Shown: one piece after another, positions 5,328 through 11,263 of the stretch
Position numbering within the stretch: position 1 is the stretch's first letter
Layout: the number at the start of each line of letters is the position of its first letter
Assembly (NCBI GenBank): GCA_951801155.1
Contig: CATOLK010000027.1
Coordinates: 1 to 11,263 of the forward strand
Source: an uncultured Rickettsiales bacterium
GTDB taxonomy: Bacteria > Pseudomonadota > Alphaproteobacteria > Rickettsiales > UBA1997
Direction of reading: 5' to 3'
DNA: 11,263 bases
Notes under the pieces: model-generated
Told to the model about the DNA's origin: nothing
The model's input: only the letters and a program-made list of their open reading frames with translations
Databases searched by the model: none
Translations under genes and position numbers: made by a program

Positions 5328-7046
5328 TTATTCCTTTACTGTCATTTTATTTTTATTCTTTGTTGCTAATAATTTATCATCAAATTCTGCAATTGTATCA
5401 GTCAAAAGATTGTTTGGCTTTATTTGTAATTTTTTTTCTTTTATAAGTTTAGCAATACTATTTTTATGACATTTTATAGCATAATCATAAATTGTACCAT
5501 ATTTTACAGGTCTTCTACGATCTCTTTTTCCACCTTGTAAAAGTATATATTTTTCAGATATTAAGGATTCTATTTCTGGCTGTAAAAGAAATAAATTAAC
5601 AAGCCCTATCATATTATTTTTAATAATTAAAGGTATTGAATTTTGTGTTACTTTTAATTCTTTAAGTAACGATTTTATTTCTGTATCATCAATATAATCA
5701 AAAGCTGTTTTATTATCTTTATTTTTTATTTTTATATCCAAGTCTGGTTGCATAAGCAATAATGAAATTATTTTTTTATCTTTATTTATAAAAGCATTAT
5801 GTAATATTGTATTTCCATCTTTATCTTGCTTATTAATGTTTTCTATACCAAGTTTTTTCAGTAAAATTTTGGCCATTTCGTTGTTTTTTTCTTTTAAAGT
5901 TAAATTCGATATATCATTAAAAAGACTTTCTTCTTCTAATAATAAAGAAATTGCTTCTGCATAATTATTTTTTTTGGCTAAAAAGAAATATTCTTTTATA
6001 TCTATACCTTTTTGTTCAAGTAATAATATAATTATTTCTATATGTTTATTTTTGGCAGCATTAAGAAATACTTGAGTAAGTAAATCATTATATTCTTTTT
6101 TTATTTTTTCTTTTTTTTCTACTTCTTCTACTTCTTCTATTTTACTTTCCATATCTATTTTTATATTATCTATAATATACAACGCTATTACTGGATCAAT
6201 AATAACTTCAAATAATTCAATTATTTGTTCTTTATTATTTAATGAAAAAGAATCGCCTCCAATATGATTAAACTCTACATATTTAACTAAATCAATATTA
6301 TGACTAGAACATGCTTGTTTTAGTGTATTAAAATCAAATTTATGCATAATATTATTTTCAAATATACAATTAGCAGTTGTATTACTGAAATGAGCAGAAA
6401 AAATACTATCAATTATTTCCTTTAAAATTTTTTCATCATCGTATCCTTCTATGGCTACTCCTCCTACATCTACTGAGTTAAAGCAATAAGAAAGTAATTT
6501 TGAACAGAATTCGTAATCTTCGTTACTTTCAAGAATGGCTTTAGCAAATTCTTTAGTTAATGTATTATGATAACCCCATATTATACCAATTTCATTTAGA
6601 AATTCAGGGAATGATAAAATTTTATCATTCCTTATCATGGCGTTAGCTATACTAATACCATTATTATTTTTTTTGTAAATAAGATCACTTCCTTTTTTTA
6701 TTCCTTCTTTAATTTCTCTTGAATAAAGGAAATGAAAAAATGAACCATTATAATCAGCTTTAAAAGATTCTTTTGTATAATTGTTTGTCATAGATATGTT
6801 ATTTTTTGTAAATAAAAAATCATATCTAATATTATCGATATAAACAGAAAATGCTAAATTATTCATACCTAGTCTTTCTATTATATTTTCTTTTATTATT
6901 GTACTATTATAAAAATTATCACTAGAGCCAATTTTACAATAAAAATCCACCAATGATTTTCCTTCAATACCACTAAAATCTTTTTCTTTTTCTAACATTT
7001 CTTTAGCGAATAAACTTTCTTCATTATGTTTACAATAATTTACCAT
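5328..7046 (-). CDS. Ankyrin-repeat protein (5' end detached by frameshift)
   Basis: Encodes 572 residues from the ATG at 7046. The N-terminal ~300 residues match nothing I recognise. An acidic/basic low-complexity linker EEVEEVEKKEK follows (304-314). Helix-pair repeats then resemble ankyrin repeats: about 323-350 (LNAAKNKHIEIIILLLEQ), 353-378, the clearest at 405-450 (NKQDKDGNTILHNAF, then NKDNKTAFDY), and a weak one near 475-490. The C-terminus is basic with a GGKRDRRRP patch (505-513). No signal peptide or membrane segment is evident. Ankyrin proteins mediate protein-protein binding and in host-associated bacteria are often effectors; that role is not shown here. The ATG at 7046 has no ribosome binding site, and the frame stays open upstream to about 7160. 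The real start is therefore probably at 7192, separated by a -1 shift. It may be a pseudogene or a sequencing error. Confidence 0.75.
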   Translation of the reverse strand: MVNYCKHNEESLFAKEMLEKEKDFSGIEGKSLVDFYCKIGSSDNFYNSTIIKENIIERLGMNNLAFSVYIDNIRYDFLFTKNNISMTNNYTKESFKADYNGSFFHFLYSREIKEGIKKGSDLIYKKNNNGISIANAMIRNDKILSFPEFLNEIGIIWGYHNTLTKEFAKAILESNEDYEFCSKLLSYCFNSVDVGGVAIEGYDDEKILKEIIDSIFSAHFSNTTANCIFENNIMHKFDFNTLKQACSSHNIDLVKYVEFNHIGGDSFSLNNKEQIIELFEVIIDPVIALYIIDNIKIDMESKIEEVEEVEKKEKIKKEYNDLLTQVFLNAAKNKHIEIIILLLEQKGIDIKEYFFLAKKNNYAEAISLLLEEESLFNDISNLTLKEKNNEMAKILLKKLGIENINKQDKDGNTILHNAFINKDKKIISLLLMQPDLDIKIKNKDNKTAFDYIDDTEIKSLLKELKVTQNSIPLIIKNNMIGLVNLFLLQPEIESLISEKYILLQGGKRDRRRPVKYGTIYDYAIKCHKNSIAKLIKEKKLQIKPNNLLTDTIAEFDDKLLATKNKNKMTVKE

Positions 7047-7192
7047 TGCATCTGTTATATTAGAATTAAGATTCTTTTCATCATCTTTAGGGTCAATATT
7101 TGTTGGAAGAAATTCAAATTTATAAGTTCCATCAAATTCTTTATCTACTTCGTCATTATTTTATCTAAAATATTTAATATTTTATCTGACAT
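7047..7192 (-). pseudogene. Detached 5' part of the ankyrin gene, frameshifted
   Basis: On the minus strand, an ideal AAGGAG (7199-7204), 6 nt from the ATG at 7192, starts MSDKILNILDKIMTK and stops at TAG (7145-7147). The -1 frame, open from about 7162 downward, encodes DEVDKEFDGTYKF and runs without a stop into the MVNYC start at 7046. Adding one base to the AAAA run (7159-7162) fuses the two into a product of about 621 residues. The run does not form a good slippery heptamer, so mutation or sequencing error is likelier than programmed shifting. Confidence 0.7.
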
Positions 7193-7222
7193 ATTTTACT
7201 CCTTTTTAAGGTTAATAAAAAT

Positions 7223-7242
7223 TTACAGAATATAATCTGTAA
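7223..7242. promoter_or_regulatory. Dyad (operator-like or leader hairpin) before the ankyrin gene
   Basis: A perfect 7-bp dyad, TTACAGA-N6-TCTGTAA, lies 31 bp upstream of the probable ankyrin start at 7192. It could bind a dimeric regulator or fold in the mRNA leader. The candidate -10 TATATT on the minus strand (7260-7265) is weak. No specific regulator can be named. Confidence 0.35.
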
Positions 7243-7315
7243 CATTAAAATTAATTTTCAATATAAACTATAAAATTTATGATTTTTTTTTAAATTCACC
7301 TTAACATTATATTTT

Positions 7316-7339
7316 AAGTATATTAGACCTACTGCAAAA
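7316..7339 (+). repeat. Solo copy of the TATTAGACCTnCTGCA motif
   Basis: TATTAGACCTACTGCA (7321-7336) lies in the spacer between dnaB and the ankyrin gene, about 45 bp past the dnaB stop. Its flanks AAGTA and AATTAAAAAACTATA match those of the copy at 4996-5020. Confidence 0.55.
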
Positions 7340-7381
7340 AAAATTAAAAAACTATAAAAATATGATTTTATTTTATATTAT

Positions 7382-8839
7382 TTAATAATTATTATTCTCA
7401 TTATAGGTTGGTATATAATCATCAAACTTTGAAGCGTCGGCATTAAAATAAAGTTCAATAGTTCCTATTGGACCATTTCTATGTTTTGCAATTATAACCT
7501 CACATTTATTTCTTAATCTATCCATATTATATTGCCATTTTTTTAAATCTTCAACTTTATCTTCCTTTGGTTTTTTTCTTTCTTCATAATAGGATTCTCT
7601 AAAAATAAACATAACTATATCTGCATCCTGTTCTATTGAACCAGATTCTCTTAAATCTGCTAATTGCGGTCTTTTATCTTCCCTTTGTTCTACGAGCCTT
7701 GATAATTGTGATAATGCTATAATTGGAATATTAAATTCTTTTGCAATAGCTTTTAAACCTTGAGTTATCTCTGATATTTCAAGTACCCTATTACCTCTTG
7801 AGGAATCATTAACTCCATGTATTAGTTGTAAATAATCGATTATAACAAAACTTAAATTTTCCTGTTTTATCAGTCTTCTTATCCTAGTTTTAATGCTAGA
7901 AATAGTTAGAGCCGGAGTATCGTCAATAAATAGTGGAACACTTGAAATTAAATCAGCTTTTTCAACTATTTTTACAAAATCATTATCTTCAACTTCACCT
8001 TTTCTAAATTTATCAGTACTTAAACCTGTTTCTATAGACAATATTTTTGCAGAAATTTGGGTTGCCGGCATTTCCAAAGAAAAAATTCCAACACTTTTTT
8101 TTTCTTTTCCTTCTTTAGCTTCTTCTTTAAATGTAAGTGCTGCATTATAGGCAATATTTATAGCTAAAGTAGTTTTTCCCATTGATGGTCTTCCAGCTAA
8201 AATAATTAAATCTGAATTTTGAAAACCACTCAACATTCTATCTAAATCTATTAATCCGCAAGGAATACCGCTGATATGGCTATCCCTACTTCTAGCTAAA
8301 TTTATATTATTAATTGTCTCAGCCATAGGATTTACTATATTTAAAAAACCTTTTCCTGTTATACTTTTATTACTTAAATCAAATAGTTTTGATTCTGTTT
8401 TTTCAATCTCATCCTGTGCACTTCCCACATCATTACTATATAATCTTATAACAGATTCTTCATTTATCATCACAAGTTTTCTTTTTATAGCTAAATCTTG
8501 TATTAATTTTGCATAACTTACTATATCTACAATACCACTACTCATACTTAAAATTATTGATAAATAGTTATTACCTCCTATAGATGCTAAAATTTCGTTG
8601 CTATCAAAAAAATTTTTCAAAGTTATACTATCAGCTATAATTGAAGATCTTTGAATTGTTTTTGATATATATTTATATATTTCTTTATGAGCCAACTCAT
8701 AAAAAAAATCATCACTTAAATAATCATTAACTTTTATAAAATAATCGTTATTGGAAATTATTTTTCCAAGAACAATTTGTTCAGCTTCTATATTATAAAG
8801 TCCTTTGTAAGAATTTTCATTTTTTTTGTCGTCTGACAT
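7382..8839 (-). CDS. dnaB: Replicative DNA helicase DnaB
   Basis: Hexameric 5'-3' helicase that unwinds DNA at the replication fork and partners with primase; cytoplasmic. The 485-residue length is normal for the family. The N-terminal DnaB domain covers about 13-115 (starting NIEAEQIVLGKII), then a linker, then the RecA-like core: Walker A GRPSMGKTT (216-224), SLEMP with Glu256, Walker B FVIIDYLQL with Asp335, ALSQLSR (375-381), DLRESGSIEQDAD (395-407) and the KHRNGP motif with Arg454 as the likely arginine finger. A lysine/glutamate insertion before SLEMP (about 238-249) and the KKWQYNMDRLRNKCEVIIAKHRNGPIGT pattern near 434-460 resemble alphaproteobacterial DnaB. The core motifs show no intein. 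The ATG at 8839 lacks a clear Shine-Dalgarno; TATAAAATT sits immediately upstream. It precedes the ankyrin gene on the same strand, with a 189-bp spacer that argues against tight coupling. Confidence 0.96.
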   Translation of the reverse strand: MSDDKKNENSYKGLYNIEAEQIVLGKIISNNDYFIKVNDYLSDDFFYELAHKEIYKYISKTIQRSSIIADSITLKNFFDSNEILASIGGNNYLSIILSMSSGIVDIVSYAKLIQDLAIKRKLVMINEESVIRLYSNDVGSAQDEIEKTESKLFDLSNKSITGKGFLNIVNPMAETINNINLARSRDSHISGIPCGLIDLDRMLSGFQNSDLIILAGRPSMGKTTLAINIAYNAALTFKEEAKEGKEKKSVGIFSLEMPATQISAKILSIETGLSTDKFRKGEVEDNDFVKIVEKADLISSVPLFIDDTPALTISSIKTRIRRLIKQENLSFVIIDYLQLIHGVNDSSRGNRVLEISEITQGLKAIAKEFNIPIIALSQLSRLVEQREDKRPQLADLRESGSIEQDADIVMFIFRESYYEERKKPKEDKVEDLKKWQYNMDRLRNKCEVIIAKHRNGPIGTIELYFNADASKFDDYIPTYNENNNY

Positions 8840-9185
8840 AATTTTATACAGTATGTGCTATTTATTAGAATAATATAATATATTAAAAAAATAAAGTAAA
8901 TAATTTTTATTTACGTAGATAAATTGTTAATTATTTAATTTTTTTTATAATTTTATATTATTTGTATTATTATAAATTATAATTTATTAGTAAAATTATA
9001 TAAATAAAAAAACAATACTTAATAAATAAAGATAAGATCAATATAAAAAATCAAATAAATTATAATATTTATAAGATTATTAAAAAATAATACTTATATT
9101 TATTTTATGCAAATTTAAAATCTTGAATTATTAAAATTATATTATATAATAATTACTAATTATAAAAAATAATATTAGGACAAAA
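8840..9185. other. Very AT-rich divergent spacer
   Basis: About 346 bp, almost purely A/T, between divergent dnaB and the coiled-coil gene. It holds a hairpin GTAAATAA/TTATTTAC (8896-8903 with 8907-8914), which on the minus strand is followed by TTTATTTTTTT, and the promoter at 9123-9150. I found no gene. The A/T content alone does not identify an origin: no DnaA-box cluster is visible. Confidence 0.6.
9123..9150 (+). promoter_or_regulatory. Candidate promoter of the coiled-coil gene
   Basis: TTGAAT (9123-9128) and a perfect TATAAT (9145-9150) with a 16-bp spacer, 35 bp before the ATG at 9186. Chance matches are common in such AT-rich DNA. Confidence 0.45.
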
Positions 9186-9803
9186 ATGGAGAAAATTGAT
9201 TATAACAATAAAAATTTATTTTTTAAAAAAAAATTGGAAGAAGAAATAGCTTTTGTAAAATATGAATATGATAAATTAAATAAAAATACTTACAAGAAGC
9301 TAAATGACAGAATATTATCTTTAAAATTTAAAAATCCTAAAAGTAAAATTTTTGGATCTTTGACCAAAAAAATAAATAGTAAAATCAAAGAAAGAAATAT
9401 TAAATTAAAAAAATTAGACAAATATAGAAATATATTAGAAAAAACATTATATAAACTTTATTTTAAAGAACAAGATAGAATAATAAAAAAGCAAAATTAT
9501 ATGAAATATTATAAAATAAAAATTAAAAATTTAGAGTATAAAATGAATTATATAAAATTAAAAGAAAAAAAAGAAAATAACATAACATCTCTCAACAATA
9601 AAATTATAGAATATTATAAAAAACAAATAAAAATATATAACAATAAATTAGAGCAAATAAAAAAAGATCTTTTTGATTATAAAAATAGACTTTTTACAGA
9701 AAAATATAACAAATCACATCTTTTATTGGAAAGTAAGTTATTTAAAAAAATAATTGGTAAAAAACCAAATTTTATAAAGGAAAAATTCAAGAAAAAACAA
9801 TAA
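9186..9803 (+). CDS. Lysine-rich coiled-coil protein of unknown function
   Basis: 205 residues, extremely rich in Lys, Asn, Ile and Tyr, strongly basic, with no cysteine and very few Gly, Pro or Ala. Almost the whole chain looks helical with coiled-coil-like heptad spacing (about 10-50, 65-130 and 135-175), and it ends in a basic tail KKPNFIKEKFKKKQ. No signal peptide, membrane segment or known domain is recognised. TAGGA (9176-9180), 5 nt before the ATG, and an upstream promoter support real expression, as does a 205-codon ORF in DNA this AT-rich. The composition could reflect mutational AT pressure on an unconstrained protein or a nucleic-acid-binding or structural role; the sequence does not decide. 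It converges on pepA, 26 bp between stops. Confidence 0.7.
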   Translation: MEKIDYNNKNLFFKKKLEEEIAFVKYEYDKLNKNTYKKLNDRILSLKFKNPKSKIFGSLTKKINSKIKERNIKLKKLDKYRNILEKTLYKLYFKEQDRIIKKQNYMKYYKIKIKNLEYKMNYIKLKEKKENNITSLNNKIIEYYKKQIKIYNNKLEQIKKDLFDYKNRLFTEKYNKSHLLLESKLFKKIIGKKPNFIKEKFKKKQ

Positions 9804-9820
9804 TTTTTATGCAGAAGGTC
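9804..9820 (-). repeat. Solo copy of the GACCTTCTGCATAAAA motif
   Basis: Fills most of the 26-bp gap between the convergent stops of the coiled-coil gene and pepA. On the minus strand it reads GACCTTCTGCATAAAAA. The outer TATTA flank of other copies is replaced by TTAATT, so the GACCT...TGCA core is the conserved part. Confidence 0.5.
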
Positions 9821-9829
9821 AATTAATAA

Positions 9830-11263
9830 TTATTTTTCATAGTGATTTTTTACTAAATCATTCAAAAGCCTTACTCCAAAACCTGTAGCACCTTCTTTTA
9901 CAAAATATCCAGCTTTTTCAACAAAAGCAGTTCCAGCTATATCGATATGTGCCCATTTATTATGACCGTCAATAAATCTTTGTAAAAATTGTGCTGCAGT
10001 TATAGAACCAGCATATCTAGTACCAGATATATTTTTTACATCTGCCACAGAAGAATCCATCATTCTATCATATTTACTTCCAATTTTATCAAGTGGCATT
10101 CTCCACGTTAATTCTCCAGTATTTTCAGTAGCCTCCCAAATTTCTTCTGCTAATTCATCATTATTTGTAAATAAACCCGCATTAATTTCACCTAAAGCAA
10201 CACAAATAGCACCAGTTAAAGTCGCTAAATCTATAACAGTTTGTGGTTTAAATTTTGAAATAGCATAATATAATTCATCTGCTAAAATTAATCTTCCTTC
10301 TGCATCAGTATTTAAAATCTCTATTGTTTGTCCTGACATACTTTCAATTATATCTCCAACTTTTGTAGCATTACCGGATGGCATATTTTCAACTAAAGCC
10401 ACTACACCAACAGCATTTACTCTTGCTTTTCTTTGAGCTAACAATTTTAATAATGACACTACAACAGCAGAACCGGCCATATCACATTTCATATCAAGCA
10501 TTGCATTATCAGGTTTTAAACTAAGTCCACCGCTATCAAATGTAATTCCTTTACCGACAAAAGCAATTGGATCTTTAAATTCTTCTAAACCCTGCCACTT
10601 CAATACTACAAATTTTGATTCACAATCACTTCCTTGTCCTACAGATAATAAAGAACCCATACCAAAATTCGACATTTCATCTTCTCCGAATACTTCAACT
10701 TCTAATCCATACTCGTTTAATTCAGAACATAAATCAGCATATGTAGTTGGATTTATTATATTTGCAGGTTCATTTACTAAATCTCTACAAAAGAAAATAT
10801 TCTCTTTAACTAATAAAAAATCTTTGTATTCTTGCTCTAATTTTTCGACATCCTTAACCAATAAATTTATATTTTCCAAATAAATTTTTTCCTTTTTATC
10901 TTCAGCTATATATTTATCAAATCTATAATTACTTAATTCAATACCTTTTAAGATACTTAATAAATTATTACTGCTTTCAGGTAATTCATTAGAATCTTTT
11001 TTAGTATTATAAAATAAAACTACATTTTTAAATTTATTTGAATTAAAATATTTAAACAGATTTTCACCAAGTTCTTCTAATTTTTTATTATCCAAATCTT
11101 CTTCTTCACCAAGACCTACAACTACTTTTAGTTTATTTTCACAACAAACTATGACTTTTTCATTATAACTTGCCTTGAAATTATAGTTTTTCTCCAAATT
11201 TTCACATTTATTTTCTTCAAAAAAATCTTTTGTAACAAGTTTTATAATTACTTCATTTTCTTT
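9830..11263 (-). CDS. pepA: Leucyl (cytosol) aminopeptidase, 5' end beyond the window
   Basis: Family M17 zinc/manganese exopeptidase that removes N-terminal residues in the cytosol, normally as a hexamer, recycling peptides. The C-terminal catalytic domain is complete. Numbered from the TTG at 11197, the family's metal ligands appear as Lys216, Asp221 (VGKGITFDSGG), Asp239 (MKCDMAG), Asp298 and Glu300 (NTDAEGRL signature), with catalytic Lys228 and Arg302. WAHIDIAGTAF (416-426) is also typical. The TTG at 11197 is unlikely to be the start: the frame continues open for 22 more codons to the window edge (KENEVIIKLVTKDFF...), and full-length members have about 480-500 residues against 455 from the TTG. 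The gene is thus 5'-partial here. It converges with the coiled-coil gene. Confidence 0.95.
   Translation of the reverse strand, partial: KENEVIIKLVTKDFFEENKCENLEKNYNFKASYNEKVIVCCENKLKVVVGLGEEEDLDNKKLEELGENLFKYFNSNKFKNVVLFYNTKKDSNELPESSNNLLSILKGIELSNYRFDKYIAEDKKEKIYLENINLLVKDVEKLEQEYKDFLLVKENIFFCRDLVNEPANIINPTTYADLCSELNEYGLEVEVFGEDEMSNFGMGSLLSVGQGSDCESKFVVLKWQGLEEFKDPIAFVGKGITFDSGGLSLKPDNAMLDMKCDMAGSAVVVSLLKLLAQRKARVNAVGVVALVENMPSGNATKVGDIIESMSGQTIEILNTDAEGRLILADELYYAISKFKPQTVIDLATLTGAICVALGEINAGLFTNNDELAEEIWEATENTGELTWRMPLDKIGSKYDRMMDSSVADVKNISGTRYAGSITAAQFLQRFIDGHNKWAHIDIAGTAFVEKAGYFVKEGATGFGVRLLNDLVKNHYEK

Noticed and set aside
7026..7235. Plus-strand 69-codon open frame, rich in Ile/Phe
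   Set aside because: It lies antisense to the ankyrin gene's 5' region and its composition is that of complemented Lys/Asn/Asp codons; it has no ribosome binding site.
7893..8150. Plus-strand 85-codon open frame
   Set aside because: It is wholly antisense to the conserved core of dnaB and matches no family; it is a shadow frame.
8840..9185. Possible replication origin beside dnaB
   Set aside because: Only the high A/T content suggests it. No cluster of DnaA boxes or iterons is visible, and dnaB is not a reliable origin marker.
1..11263. CRISPR array or tandem repeat array
   Set aside because: The repeats present are few, dispersed, in both orientations and unevenly spaced; there is no regular repeat-spacer pattern and no cas gene.

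Overview
The window is a strongly AT-rich stretch of bacterial chromosome with large, repeat-bearing intergenic spaces and several decaying genes. The DnaB and PepA sequences look alphaproteobacterial. Together with an ankyrin-repeat protein, imperfect intergenic palindromes and gene decay, this suggests a reduced, host-associated bacterium of the Rickettsiales/Holosporales kind. That placement is inferred from sequence character; no database search was possible. The class III (oxygen-sensitive) ribonucleotide reductase suggests a low-oxygen niche or host.

Layout. Positions 1-67 hold one copy of a dispersed hairpin repeat. A minus-strand group follows: tRNA-Glu(TTC), tRNA-Lys(TTT) and an O6-alkylguanine-DNA alkyltransferase gene (95-583), behind a near-consensus promoter at 804-832. 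Positions 913-982 hold an imperfect palindrome. Positions 1151-1629 hold an unrecognised gene broken by a frameshift in an A-run. At 1954-4089 is an intact nrdD on the plus strand, with no recognisable activase gene (nrdG) anywhere in the window.

Positions 4090-5327 are a gene-poor junkyard. They hold a strong hairpin after nrdD, a short ORF with an in-frame stop, a MITE-like element of about 470 bp (4501-4970) with inverted repeats of about 96 bp and an internal palindrome, then further hairpins. From 5328 the minus strand carries an ankyrin-repeat gene whose true 5' end (start at 7192, good ribosome binding site) is cut off by a frameshift. Beyond it is the replicative helicase gene dnaB (7382-8839).

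A very AT-rich divergent spacer then leads to a plus-strand lysine-rich coiled-coil protein of unknown function (9186-9803). It converges on a leucyl aminopeptidase gene, pepA, whose 5' end runs off the right edge of the window.

The genes do not form one pathway. The recurring theme is a short motif of the form TATTAGACCTnCTGCA, found six times in both orientations and only between genes. Three of the six copies are joined to a hairpin-plus-T-run module. It looks like the end sequence of a small mobile element family spread through the spacers. No CRISPR array, intact transposase, rRNA or recognisable defence or toxin system is present.
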